Shown one piece after another: positions 18,454-27,261 of a stretch of DNA of 64,000 nucleotides (positions are counted from its first letter, which is position 1; the number at the start of each line of letters is the position of its first letter). The stretch lies in assembly GCF_019880545.1 (NCBI RefSeq), contig NZ_JAINVW010000003.1:1240001-1304000 (forward strand), given 5' to 3'. Under the pieces are notes generated by a model that ran no database searches, was not told the DNA's origin, and saw only the letters and a program-made list of their open reading frames with translations. This DNA is from Flagellimonas meishanensis (GTDB taxonomy: Bacteria; Bacteroidota; Bacteroidia; Flavobacteriales; Flavobacteriaceae). The translations under genes were made by a program, and so were the position numbers.

Positions 18454-21414
18454 CTACGCTGTCGCAGGGGCAACTTTATTCTTAAGACTATCGAACATAA
18501 TCGGGGTGGCGATAAACACGGACGAATACGTTCCTACTATAACACCCACAATCATGGCAAACATGAATCCTCTTAGGCTTTCTCCTCCAAAGATGAAAAT
18601 GGCCAAAAGTACGATCAAGGTGGTCAACGAGGTGTTCAAGGTTCTGCTCAAGGTGCTGTTCAACGCCTGATTTATATTCTCGCCAGCTTTCCAGCCTTTT
18701 AATCCGACGATTTCACGGATACGGTCAAACACTACCACAGTATCGTTCAAGGAGTACCCAATAACCGTCAAAATGGCCGCAATGAAGGCTTGATCAATCT
18801 CCATGTTGAATGGCATGATCTTCCCTGTAAGGGAGAAAATACCCAAAACAATCATTACATCATGGAAAACAGCCACTACGGCGCCCAAAGAGAATTGCCA
18901 TTTCCTAAATCGCAACAAGATGTATAGGAATACCACGGCCAAGGAACCAATGATGGCCAAAAAGGCATTCTTCTTAATGTCATCGGCTATGGTTGGCCCC
19001 ACTTTCACGGATTGAAGAATCCCGATGGATTTATCCGATGCTCCAACGGTAAAATCCTCAAAAGAAGTGCCGTCGGGCAAGTACTTTTGTAAAGAGTTAT
19101 ACAATTTGGTCTGAATTTCATTGTCCACCTCAATGCCTTCGGCATCCACCTTGTACGGTGTGGTCACTTTTATCTGATTGGCGTCCCCAAAAGTCTTCAC
19201 ATTGGTGCCACTTCCAAAAACGGTGTTCAACTCGGAGGCGATTTCTGAAGGACTGACTGCCTTTTCAAAGCGAATTTGGTAAGAACGTCCTCCAACAAAA
19301 TCAACCCCTTGTTGTAGTCCGGTTGTAAACAGTGAAAAGATGCTCACTGCAACCAAAACTCCGGAAAGGATGTAGGCAAACTTACGCCATGACAAAAAGT
19401 TGAAGTTCAAGTTTTTGAACAGATTTTTTGTCAACCCAGTAGAGAAATCCAAGGTTCGTCCTTTTTTGCTCAAGTAGGTATCCACCATAAGTCGGGTCAC
19501 GAAAATGGCCGTGAACAGGGAAGTAACAATACCTATCAACAAGGTAGTGGCAAATCCTTTGATGGGACCTGAACCAAATATGAACAGGATAATCGCGGTA
19601 AGACCAGTTGTAATATTGGCATCCAAAATAGAGGAAAGTGCATTGCTGAAACCATCGGCCACAGCCTGTGCCTTGCCCTTGCCACGCGCCAATTCTTCCT
19701 TGATACGTTCAAAAATAAGCACATTCGCATCCACTGACATGCCTATAGTCAACACAATACCTGCGATACCTGGTAGTGTCAAAACAGCTCCCAGACTGGT
19801 CAACACCCCAAAAATCAACAAGATGTTGAACACCAAAGCGATATCGGCAAAAATCCCAGCTTTTCCATAGTAGAAAATCATCCAGAGCAACACAAAGGCC
19901 ATGGCGATCAAGAAGGACATAAAGCCACTGTCAATGGCCTCTTGCCCCAACGAAGGGCCAACAACTTCGGATTGGATTATCTCCGCAGAGGCGGGAAGTT
20001 TACCTGCCCGCAATACGTTGGCAACATCTTTGGTCTCGTTAATGGTGAAGGTCCCTGTGATTTCAGAGCGCCCTCCGGATATGGGTCCTGAGGAAACACC
20101 AGGGGCTGTGTATACTTTATTGTCCAGAACAATGGCAATTCCGGTCTGATTGGTGTATGCATCACCAGTAAGCTTTTCCCATTCCTTGGCCCCTCGGGTA
20201 TTCATGGTCATGCTCACCGCAGGCTTGTTGAACTGGTCAAAGGTGTCCTGTGCATCCGAGACCACGTCACCGCTTATTCTTGGTTCTCCTTCCCTATTGG
20301 ATTTTAGGGCGTACAGCTCGGCTACTTCAGAATCCTTGGCAGGTCGTTCCCATAGAAATTTGGTGAATTGTACGTCGTTGGACAACAATCTTTTGATTTC
20401 TGGCATACGCAGATAGCCTCCTATTTCGGCGGTATCGGTCACCAACGCCCTTGCAATGGCATGACTCCCCGGATTGGCAGGAATCAATTTGCCCAACAAG
20501 GGGTTTGTTTCGGGTGCCAAGTCCAAAGAATCCTGAGCCACATCGGAAAGCAAAGAGTCGATTTCCGATTCTGGTTTTACGGCTTCCTCTTGCTCGACTG
20601 GCTCCAAAATATCTTTCAATCTTTCATTGGCGTTGACCAAGAAAGCGCCTAAATTTTGGTTGCTTTGGGGATAGGTTTCCCAAAACTCCAACTGTGCGGT
20701 GCTGGAAAGCAGTTCCTGTGCCCTTGCGATATCCCTGGCCCCTGGCAATTCCACCAAAATACGGCCTGAATTTCCTTCCCGTTGGATGTTGGGTTGGGTC
20801 ACCCCGAAACCATCAATACGCTCACGAAGCACCTCGAATGCGGAAACGATGGACTCATCAATCTTTCTTCTGATGATTGGCTTTACCTCATCATCGGTCA
20901 TTTGAAAATTGATGTCGTCACTAAGTCCTTTATTTGCAAAAATATCGGGAGAGGCCAGCTTGGTGTCTCCTTTTATGTTGTCAAAAGCATCGAAGAAAAG
21001 GTTCAGATAGGTATCATCACTGTTTTTGGAAGCATTGTCCGCATCGGCCAGTGCCCTGTTGAAAACCGGATTCTTGGAATTATTTGCCAGCCCTTTAAGG
21101 ATGTCCTTAACGGAAATCTGCAGGGTGACATTGATACCTCCCTTAAGGTCAAGACCTTTGTTCAACTCTTTCTTCTTGGCATCTTCATAGCTGGTGAAAC
21201 CCAGTACAGGGTTACTTCCAATGGAATCCAAGTACGACGCCTCTAAAGCTTCGCGCTTTCCCACATAGTCTTCCTCTGCTTCCGAAATTTGGTTGATGGC
21301 GTAGGCCTCTGCATCTTTTTCCAGCTTACCTGTGATGAACGTGTAGGATAGCTGATAGATGCTCACCAAACCAAAAAGGAGCGCAAAAAGCCTTATAAGT
21401 CCTTTATTTTGCAT
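18454..21414 (-). CDS. secDF: Protein translocase SecDF, fused form
   Basis: 986 residues; SecD and SecF in one chain, as is usual in Bacteroidota. Inner-membrane motor that uses proton motive force to help Sec export. N-terminal TM helix, the SecD motif LGLDLKGGINV-like stretch, a large periplasmic P1 region, the conserved R-x-N-x-x-G-V-x-E-type RIDGFGVTQPNIQREG and VELPG segments, then a cluster of TM helices with SVDANVLIFERIKEEL. The SecF half follows with FVGGRSYQIRFEK and the matching SLNDTVVVFDRIRE motif, repeating the SecD one. About 12 TM helices in total. Stands alone between a terminator and the promoter at 21453. Full length. Confidence 0.97.
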   Translation of the reverse strand: MQNKGLIRLFALLFGLVSIYQLSYTFITGKLEKDAEAYAINQISEAEEDYVGKREALEASYLDSIGSNPVLGFTSYEDAKKKELNKGLDLKGGINVTLQISVKDILKGLANNSKNPVFNRALADADNASKNSDDTYLNLFFDAFDNIKGDTKLASPDIFANKGLSDDINFQMTDDEVKPIIRRKIDESIVSAFEVLRERIDGFGVTQPNIQREGNSGRILVELPGARDIARAQELLSSTAQLEFWETYPQSNQNLGAFLVNANERLKDILEPVEQEEAVKPESEIDSLLSDVAQDSLDLAPETNPLLGKLIPANPGSHAIARALVTDTAEIGGYLRMPEIKRLLSNDVQFTKFLWERPAKDSEVAELYALKSNREGEPRISGDVVSDAQDTFDQFNKPAVSMTMNTRGAKEWEKLTGDAYTNQTGIAIVLDNKVYTAPGVSSGPISGGRSEITGTFTINETKDVANVLRAGKLPASAEIIQSEVVGPSLGQEAIDSGFMSFLIAMAFVLLWMIFYYGKAGIFADIALVFNILLIFGVLTSLGAVLTLPGIAGIVLTIGMSVDANVLIFERIKEELARGKGKAQAVADGFSNALSSILDANITTGLTAIILFIFGSGPIKGFATTLLIGIVTSLFTAIFVTRLMVDTYLSKKGRTLDFSTGLTKNLFKNLNFNFLSWRKFAYILSGVLVAVSIFSLFTTGLQQGVDFVGGRSYQIRFEKAVSPSEIASELNTVFGSGTNVKTFGDANQIKVTTPYKVDAEGIEVDNEIQTKLYNSLQKYLPDGTSFEDFTVGASDKSIGILQSVKVGPTIADDIKKNAFLAIIGSLAVVFLYILLRFRKWQFSLGAVVAVFHDVMIVLGIFSLTGKIMPFNMEIDQAFIAAILTVIGYSLNDTVVVFDRIREIVGLKGWKAGENINQALNSTLSRTLNTSLTTLIVLLAIFIFGGESLRGFMFAMIVGVIVGTYSSVFIATPIMFDSLKNKVAPATA

Positions 21415-21452
21415 TGATTATTAAATTTTTAGAAGTTTTTTTAAACAGCGTG

Positions 21453-21484
21453 CAAATATATCATTTCCGATAAGATTTGCCAAT
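21453..21484 (-). promoter_or_regulatory. Promoter candidate for secDF
   Basis: On the minus strand TATATTTG (21460-21453) matches TAnnTTTG and is preceded 20 nt upstream by ATTG (21484-21481), one mismatch from the TTTG -33 box. The start codon is about 39 nt downstream. Confidence 0.5.
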
Positions 21485-21537
21485 AGAAATTGAGGGAATT
21501 GCAATTGGCACCTATGGTTGAAGTGTTAAAATAAAAA

Positions 21538-21603
21538 TGTCATTTCGAATCTGAAGGATGGGAAATCCAAATCATGGGATTTCCCGCTTCGCGCGAAATG
21601 ACA
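21538..21603. repeat. Nested palindromic intergenic element
   Basis: Outer arms TGTCATTTCG (21538-21547) and CGAAATGACA (21594-21603) are perfect inverted copies; inside them GGGAAATCC (21560-21568) pairs with GGATTTCCC (21577-21585). The 66-bp unit lies between the secDF promoter and the 3' end of mdh, and is like short dispersed palindromes seen in flavobacterial intergenic regions. Only one copy is in this window. It may also serve as mdh's transcript end. Confidence 0.7.
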
Positions 21604-21626
21604 ATTTTGAAACTTCTATTTGGTTC

Positions 21627-22553
21627 TTATACCTGAAGAAGTCCGTTGGTTTTCCTCACTCCTTCGGCACTTTCCTGCATTTTGGCCTTTTCCGCATCGC
21701 TAAGCTCTATTTCAACCACTTTTTCGATGCCATTTTTACCCAAAACAACGGGTACTCCAATACAAATGTCGTCCAACCCATATTCCCCTTCCAAAAAGGT
21801 GGAGCAGGGGAACATTTTCTTTTGATCGCAGGCAATGGCCTGAACCAAGCTAGAAACTGCCGCTCCCGGTGCGTACCAGGCACTGGTGCCCAACAACTTG
21901 GTCAATGTGGCACCGCCCACTTTGGTTTCCTCTACCACCCATTGCATTTTTTCTTCGGAAAGGAACTCGGACACTTTTACACTGTTTCTTGTAGCGTGCC
22001 CAATCAATGGGACCATTCCCGTATCGCTATGACCACCTACCACCATACCATCCACATCGGAGATTGGAGCTCCCAAAGCTTCTGCCAATCGGTATTTGAA
22101 ACGGGCGCTATCCAAAGCTCCTCCCATACCAATGATCCTGTTTTTAGGGATATCGGTGCTCTTGTGGACCAGATACGTCATGGTGTCCATGGGATTGCTT
22201 ACCACAATGATGATGGTGTTGGGCGAATGTTTCAATAGATTGGAAGAGACATCCTTAACAATCCCTGCATTTATCCCTATGAGCTCTTCCCGTGTCATCC
22301 CTGGTTTTCTTGGGATTCCAGAGGTGATCACCGCAATATCGCTGCCCGCTGTTTTGGAATAATCGCCTGTTGTCCCGGAAATTTTGGTGTCGAACCCATT
22401 GAGTGATGCGGTCTGCATCAAATCCATGGCCTTCCCTTCGGCATATCCTTCCTTAATGTCCAACAAAACAACTTCGGATGCAAAATTTTTCATTGCTATG
22501 TATTCGGCACAGCTAGCTCCAACTGCGCCTGCTCCAACTACGGTAACTTTCAT
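21627..22553 (-). CDS. mdh: Malate dehydrogenase (LDH-like type)
   Basis: Interconverts malate and oxaloacetate with NAD in the TCA cycle. 308 residues from the ATG at 22553; a longer reading to 22616 adds a non-homologous leader. Rossmann motif GAGAVGAS starts at residue 7, and Asp32 at the end of the second strand indicates NAD preference. The substrate-binding arginines are Arg82 (GIPRKPGM), Arg88 and Arg151; the catalytic His175 sits in VVGGHSDTGM. Arg82 rather than Gln at the specificity loop indicates malate rather than lactate. The length fits the type 3 MDH. Confidence 0.96.
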   Translation of the reverse strand: MKVTVVGAGAVGASCAEYIAMKNFASEVVLLDIKEGYAEGKAMDLMQTASLNGFDTKISGTTGDYSKTAGSDIAVITSGIPRKPGMTREELIGINAGIVKDVSSNLLKHSPNTIIIVVSNPMDTMTYLVHKSTDIPKNRIIGMGGALDSARFKYRLAEALGAPISDVDGMVVGGHSDTGMVPLIGHATRNSVKVSEFLSEEKMQWVVEETKVGGATLTKLLGTSAWYAPGAAVSSLVQAIACDQKKMFPCSTFLEGEYGLDDICIGVPVVLGKNGIEKVVEIELSDAEKAKMQESAEGVRKTNGLLQV

Positions 22554-22579
22554 TTTTATGGGTTTTATTTTTAGTGGAC

Positions 22580-22587
22580 CAAAAATA
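22580..22587 (-). promoter_or_regulatory. Candidate -7 element for mdh
   Basis: Minus-strand TATTTTTG matches TAnnTTTG, 27 nt upstream of the mdh ATG. No clear -33 box. Confidence 0.35.
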
Positions 22588-22788
22588 AGGCATTTAGGGC
22601 AGAAAAAACCTGACATTTTCCATTTTCTAGGCCATCTGTTTTAAAAGAAATCTATCTGGGAAGCGGACATTTTGATGACGGAGAAAGAAGTAAGTCCAAA
22701 AATGACCATTGTACTTTCATTTTTGCACAATAAACAGGTTTGAATTTTCGTTATAATAGTCCCAAATCCTGTTTTAACCTACTTAAAC

Positions 22789-23160
22789 ATGAAAAAGCTC
22801 TTTTCATTGTTATGCATCATTTCCATTGTGGCAGTAAGCAATTGTACAAGCGTTCCGGAAAACAACGATCCCATCTTGGGTATCTGGGTAAGGAACAATG
22901 TCTCCACAGATGCCAACAAAAACACAAGCAATATCCGAGAGGAATGGATTTTTAACGATGTGTACCTGGGTAGATATCAAAGTTATTCCAATTCCAAATT
23001 AGATTTTTACACTGATTTTAAATGGTCCGAGGAAAATGGTGTCTACACCATCATCTTTGGTGATCCACAGGTTCCGGATGTAACCGTGAGCCTAGAGCAA
23101 AACGAAGCTCCTGAAAAGTTGACCCTGGACAATGGTTCTGTCTTCGCCACCAGGGAGTAA
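22789..23160 (+). CDS. Small hypothetical lipoprotein, 123 aa
   Basis: Signal peptide with a hydrophobic core (LFSLLCIISIVAVSNC) and lipobox VSNC, giving lipidated Cys19. The rest looks like a small beta-rich domain: DPILGIWVRNN near the N-terminus, then EWIFND, YQSYSNSKLDFYTDFKW and alternating strands ending VFATRE. The GxW near the mature N-terminus recalls lipocalin-like domains, but this is only a resemblance. Monocistronic, ending in a terminator. Function unknown. Confidence 0.78.
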   Translation: MKKLFSLLCIISIVAVSNCTSVPENNDPILGIWVRNNVSTDANKNTSNIREEWIFNDVYLGRYQSYSNSKLDFYTDFKWSEENGVYTIIFGDPQVPDVTVSLEQNEAPEKLTLDNGSVFATRE

Positions 23161-23186
23161 TGTGAAGGCACACTTATGAAAATAGG

Positions 23187-23215
23187 AGGCCCCAACTTTC
23201 GATGGGGCCTTCTTT
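23187..23215. terminator. Terminator between small lipoprotein and DUF6588 gene
   Basis: AGGCCCCA (23187-23194) pairs with TGGGGCCT (23203-23210), followed by TCTTT. Lies between two convergent genes. Confidence 0.78.
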
Positions 23216-23246
23216 ATGGTTGGTCAGTATGTGGGTGGCGCTATTT

Positions 23247-24248
23247 TTATCTAAATCCAAAGTTCAGTCCGAATGTGAATGTGCTGAACTCGGAAATGTT
23301 GTACTCGGCATTCAATCTAAAGAAACCCAGTTTGAGCTTGGTTCCCAAATTCGCAGAAACTCCACTGGCATCTGATGAAACTGTAAAAGGATCTGTATAG
23401 GTGGTCTGAAAGGGCCCGGTGGTGACGATATAGTCCCCAAGCAAATCGATATCCGACTTTCCGGTAATGTAGCCAAGACCTCCATAGAAATTGATCACAG
23501 GTAACTTGGTGGACACAACTGCGCTAAAATTCCATGTTTTAAAGGTAGCATCAATACTCTGGTCACTTCCATCTATCACTCCTGAATCGGTGAAATCATA
23601 ATCTCCGGATAAATTGGTGTACCCGATCACCGCGGATATAGCCACTGGCAAAACTTTGTCCGCAGGAAGCAGTTTGGTAAACTCATATTGGATACCTGCA
23701 CCAAAAAGGCCAATTTTTGCGTCATCATCAAACTTGATCTTGGGCAAAAAACGGGCTTTTACCTCCAACCCTTTTACAAGCCCCACTGCTGCTTGGATGT
23801 ATCCAGAGGGCACAAAATTGAAATCTTCAGAAGCGAGTCCTGTTGGCAGGGTAAATTCCTCTCTTAAAGGGCCTTCGCCGACAAACACGTTTACTCCCTC
23901 AATATCTCCCAAAGCTGTGGCGACCGGTCTTGCTTGACCAGGATTGTCCACAAAGTCCAGATTTTCATAATCGTTGGGATCCAGAATGAAGGATTTTTTA
24001 TCCTCCTTGTTTTTGAACCCCGTTATATTTCCCACAATGGATATTTCAAATCCGCCCAAGGGTTTGGCATCGGCGGTATTGTACCAACCGTTGGAAATGC
24101 TGTAGATCCCTGCCTCCGAAACAGGAGCCAGATAGGCATTGGCAAATCGTTCCGCATCGTTAAGGCCAGAAACGAACAGATCGTTCAAATCTTGGGCCTT
24201 GCCCACACTAATCGTAAGCACTGCAAACAAAAGCACTATTCTTCTCAT
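23247..24248 (-). CDS. DUF6588-family secreted/outer-membrane protein
   Basis: 333 residues with a cleavable signal peptide (cleaved after VGKAQ, about residue 18). The beginning of the mature part, DLNDLFVSGLNDAERFANAYLAPVSEAGIYSISNGWYN split around residue 35, is the characteristic region of the DUF6588 family in Flavobacteria. The rest is rich in alternating beta strands and Gly, and it ends in an aromatic-rich strand (TFTFGLNFGFR), suggesting an outer-membrane barrel. Precise role unknown. It lies downstream of gyrB but is separated from it by a terminator. Confidence 0.82.
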   Translation of the reverse strand: MRRIVLLFAVLTISVGKAQDLNDLFVSGLNDAERFANAYLAPVSEAGIYSISNGWYNTADAKPLGGFEISIVGNITGFKNKEDKKSFILDPNDYENLDFVDNPGQARPVATALGDIEGVNVFVGEGPLREEFTLPTGLASEDFNFVPSGYIQAAVGLVKGLEVKARFLPKIKFDDDAKIGLFGAGIQYEFTKLLPADKVLPVAISAVIGYTNLSGDYDFTDSGVIDGSDQSIDATFKTWNFSAVVSTKLPVINFYGGLGYITGKSDIDLLGDYIVTTGPFQTTYTDPFTVSSDASGVSANLGTKLKLGFFRLNAEYNISEFSTFTFGLNFGFR

Positions 24249-24271
24249 CTTGTAAAATTTTTCCTAAAACT

Positions 24272-24299
24272 AAAAAACTCGCCCTTTTGGAGCGAGTTT
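24272..24299 (-). terminator. Terminator of gyrB
   Basis: AAACTCGC (24275-24282) pairs with GCGAGTTT (24292-24299), with a 9-nt loop. On the minus strand the stem runs into a T tract (A at 24272-24277). Confidence 0.8.
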
Positions 24300-24320
24300 T
24301 TGTTGTGAAACAGCTGTTAT

Positions 24321-26261
24321 CTATGCATCTATGTTGGCATAGACGGCATTTTTCTCTATAAACTCACGTCTCGGAGGCACCTCATCGCCCATCAACATGG
24401 AGAAGATTCGGTCAGATTCGGTTGCATTGTCAATGCTAACCTTCCTTAGTGTCCTGAATTCCGGATTCATGGTGGTGTCCCACAATTGTTCGGCGTTCAT
24501 TTCACCCAAACCTTTATACCGTTGAATGCCTGCTCCCCCGTTCATGGATTCCACAATCTCATCGCGTTCCTTATCATTCCAAGCATATCTCCTTTTGGTG
24601 CCTTTTTTGACCAAATATAACGGTGGCGTGGCTATGTAGACATGCCCATTTTCAATCAGTTCCCGCATGTACCGGAAGAAAAAGGTTAGAATCAGGGTTT
24701 CAATATGGCTTCCATCCACATCGGCATCACACATGATGATGACTTTGTGGTATCTTAATTTTTCAAGGTTCAGTGCCTTGCTGTCCTCTTCGGTTCCAAT
24801 GGTCACACCCAGAGCGGTATACATGTTTTTGATCTCCTCATTTTCGAAGACTTTGTGCTGCATGGCCTTTTCCACATTCAAAATTTTACCCCTCAAAGGT
24901 AAAATGGCCTGGAAATTACGGTCACGGCCCATTTTGGCCGTACCTCCCGCCGAGTCACCCTCAACAAGGAAGATTTCGCAATTTTCCGGGTTCTGGTCAG
25001 CACAATCGGACAGTTTTCCCGGAAGTCCGCCCCCGCCCATGGGGTTTTTCCGCTGGACCATTTCCCGGGCCTTCGCAGCCGCATGTCGTGCCTGGGCCGC
25101 CAATTTCACTTTCTCAACGATTTGTTTGGCATCATCCGGATGTTCCTCCAAATAATCGGTCAACATTTCTGAAACGGCTTGACTAACAGCGCTGGTCACC
25201 TCCCTGTTTCCAAGCTTGGTCTTGGTCTGCCCCTCAAACTGGGGCTCGGCTACCTTTACTGAAACGATGGCAGTCAATCCCTCACGGAAATCATCCCCAG
25301 CAATTTCAAACTTCAACTTGTCCAGAAGCCCAGAATTGTCCGCATACTTTTTTAATGTTGTGGTCAAACCTCTTCTGAAACCGGAAAGATGTGTCCCCCC
25401 TTCGTGGGTATTGATGTTGTTCACATAGGAATGCAGGTTTTCGGTATAGCCAGTATTGTATACCATGGCAACCTCTACGGGAATACCGTTTTTCTCCCCT
25501 TCCATGGAGATGACACTCTGGATGAGCGATTCCCGGTTCCCATCCAAAAAGCGTATAAATTCCTTAAGCCCCTCTTCGGAATAGAAGGTTTCGGAAACAA
25601 ACTCCCCCTTTTCATCCTTATTGCGCTTATCGGTAAGCGTTATGGTCACTCCTTTGTTCAAATAGGATAGTTCCCGCATCCTATTGGCCAAGGTTTCATA
25701 GTTATATTCGGTGGTTTGGGTAAATATGGTATCGTCCGGGGTAAATGTGACCACGGTTCCAGTTTCAGTACTGTCCCCAACACTTTTTACTGGATATAAG
25801 GTCTTGCCCCGTGCATATTCCTGTTCCCAAATCTTACCTTCTCGATAAACTGTTGCCTTTAAATGGCTGGACAATGCATTTACGCAGGAAACACCTACTC
25901 CGTGCAATCCACCGGAAACCTTATAGGAGTCCTTATCAAATTTTCCGCCGGCACCTATTTTGGTCATGACCACTTCCAAGGCAGAGACACCTTCCTTTTT
26001 GTGCAATCCCACGGGTATCCCCCTACCATTGTCCTTGGTGGTAATGGAGTTGTCCTCGTTGATGATCACTTCAATGGAATCGCAGTGCCCTCCCATGGCC
26101 TCGTCGATGGAGTTGTCGACCACTTCGTACACCAAATGGTGCAGTCCCCTGGGCCCTACATCCCCAATATACATGGATGGTCGCATGCGCACGTGCTCCA
26201 TGCCCTCCAAAGCCTGGATACTATCCGCGGAATATTGGTCTTTTTTAGCTTCTTCGCTCAT
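24321..26261 (-). CDS. gyrB: DNA gyrase subunit B
   Basis: ATPase subunit of gyrase, which with GyrA introduces negative supercoils. 646 residues, the short form without the E. coli-type insertion. GHKL ATPase motifs are present (EVVDNSIDEAMGGHCD, DNGRGIPVG, GGLHGVGVSCVNALS), then the transducer with the QTKTKLGN lysine region. The TOPRIM part has EGDSAGGTAKMGRD near residue 430 and the metal-binding DADVDGSHIE near 508. The end shows IQRYKGLGEMNAEQLW and NATESDRIFSMLMGDEVPPRREFIE. A neighbouring intergenic region with DnaA-box-like 9-mers lies upstream. Confidence 0.97.
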   Translation of the reverse strand: MSEEAKKDQYSADSIQALEGMEHVRMRPSMYIGDVGPRGLHHLVYEVVDNSIDEAMGGHCDSIEVIINEDNSITTKDNGRGIPVGLHKKEGVSALEVVMTKIGAGGKFDKDSYKVSGGLHGVGVSCVNALSSHLKATVYREGKIWEQEYARGKTLYPVKSVGDSTETGTVVTFTPDDTIFTQTTEYNYETLANRMRELSYLNKGVTITLTDKRNKDEKGEFVSETFYSEEGLKEFIRFLDGNRESLIQSVISMEGEKNGIPVEVAMVYNTGYTENLHSYVNNINTHEGGTHLSGFRRGLTTTLKKYADNSGLLDKLKFEIAGDDFREGLTAIVSVKVAEPQFEGQTKTKLGNREVTSAVSQAVSEMLTDYLEEHPDDAKQIVEKVKLAAQARHAAAKAREMVQRKNPMGGGGLPGKLSDCADQNPENCEIFLVEGDSAGGTAKMGRDRNFQAILPLRGKILNVEKAMQHKVFENEEIKNMYTALGVTIGTEEDSKALNLEKLRYHKVIIMCDADVDGSHIETLILTFFFRYMRELIENGHVYIATPPLYLVKKGTKRRYAWNDKERDEIVESMNGGAGIQRYKGLGEMNAEQLWDTTMNPEFRTLRKVSIDNATESDRIFSMLMGDEVPPRREFIEKNAVYANIDA

Positions 26262-26298
26262 ATATCTACTGTATTTGCCTTGAAATTTTCAAATCCTA

Positions 26299-26306
26299 CA
26301 AATATA
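26299..26306 (-). promoter_or_regulatory. Candidate -7 element for gyrB
   Basis: Minus-strand TATATTTG (TAnnTTTG) 38 nt before the gyrB ATG. No clear -33 box. Confidence 0.4.
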
Positions 26307-26355
26307 AGGAATACCCTATGAAATTAGGCAGTTGGAGCCTTTTAAACCCCCTAAG

Positions 26356-26379
26356 TTATCAACAAAAAACTGTGGAAAA
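26356..26379. other. Pair of DnaA-box-like 9-mers upstream of gyrB
   Basis: TTATCAACA (26356-26364, one mismatch to TTATCCACA) and TGTGGAAAA (26371-26379, reverse complement TTTTCCACA) face each other with 6 bp between them. Too few to call an origin on their own. Confidence 0.3.
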
Positions 26380-26504
26380 CAAAGCGTGAAATAAGGAGGT
26401 CAAAATTCAACAAAAAAGCCATTAAAATCCATAATACAGCTTTCTTAACTAGTAGATTATCGGGTTAGATTTTCCTCTTGCCTCCGTTCCTTTCATACTA
26501 TGAA

Positions 26505-26526
26505 TTATGCAAGTTCACTTGCATAA
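26505..26526. promoter_or_regulatory. Perfect 10-bp dyad, operator candidate
   Basis: TTATGCAAGT and ACTTGCATAA are perfect inverted copies with TC between them. The dyad lies 139 bp before the small beta-barrel gene and about 240 bp from the gyrB start. No T tract follows, so it is not a terminator; it looks like a dimeric-repressor site. The rest of the 26262-26664 intergenic region shows nothing else I can name apart from the DnaA-like 9-mers and the gyrB -7 box. Confidence 0.55.
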
Positions 26527-26664
26527 AACAATAAAGCGTTCAATTTGATACCATGGGCCTTATTTGGGGATGATACCCAACACGCTTGGCTACTTTAAAA
26601 AAAGAATTTGAGGTCCGTGTGATAAATCCTACTTTTGACACCTATAAAACTCAAATTTTACATC

Positions 26665-27195
26665 ATGAAGAAAAGTTTATTTACATTTTTTGCCGCAATA
26701 GGTTTTGTGGCCGCAGTCAGTGCACAAGATGGGGCTCAAACTGCTAAAGGTAGTTGGCTTATTGAGGCAAATACTGGCTTTGGCGGGGAAGGTATCACGG
26801 CACATTCGGCCAATACCGGTTTTTCACTTATTTCCACTGATAATTCCACCATTTGGGGTATCGGAGCTGAGGGAGGTTACTTCGTTGCGGATGATTTGGC
26901 CCTAAAAGCAGGACTAGGTTACTCGGATTTTGATGGATTGACCGTTTTCTCCTATAAAGTGGGTGCAAAGTACTATGTAATCAGTGCCATTCCCTTTCAA
27001 ATAGATATTACCGGTGCCAGTATCCAAGATATACCAGAAAATCCACTTTGGCTGGGTCTACAGGGAGGTTATGCCTTTTTTCTTTCTGACCATATAAGCG
27101 TGGAACCGGGTCTGCGCTATAATCTAAGCCTTAACGAGGATTTCACCGATGAAGGCATCTTCGAGTTTCGTATAGGGTTTGCCCTTTACTTCTAG
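26665..27195 (+). CDS. Small outer-membrane beta-barrel protein
   Basis: 176 residues from ATG 26665 (MKKSLFTFFAAIGFVAAVSAQ), with cleavage after Ala-Gln; an in-frame ATG at 26635 lies upstream of this signal peptide. The mature part alternates strand and turn, with a GIGAEGGYFVADDLALKAGLGYSDFDG stretch split across the middle typical of the OmpW/OprF-type beta-barrel group in Bacteroidota, and ends FRIGFALYF with a terminal aromatic residue. Its upstream region carries the perfect dyad at 26505-26526, so it may be repressed by a dedicated regulator (inference). Followed by a strong terminator. Ligand unknown. Confidence 0.87.
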   Translation: MKKSLFTFFAAIGFVAAVSAQDGAQTAKGSWLIEANTGFGGEGITAHSANTGFSLISTDNSTIWGIGAEGGYFVADDLALKAGLGYSDFDGLTVFSYKVGAKYYVISAIPFQIDITGASIQDIPENPLWLGLQGGYAFFLSDHISVEPGLRYNLSLNEDFTDEGIFEFRIGFALYF

Positions 27196-27200
27196 CATTA

Positions 27201-27227
27201 AAAAAGCCCCTTTTTAAGGGGCTTTTT
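27201..27227. terminator. Bidirectional terminator
   Basis: AAAAAGCCCCTT (27201-27212), loop TTT, AAGGGGCTTTTT (27216-27227). Perfect stem with T tracts in both directions, between the beta-barrel gene and asnB. Confidence 0.9.
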
Positions 27228-27261
27228 CGACTAATCAACAATGGAACAACTTCTTCCCGTG

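Noticed and set aside
21558..22238. 226-residue antisense frame over mdh
   Set aside because: It is antisense to conserved mdh codons and begins in the palindromic repeat.
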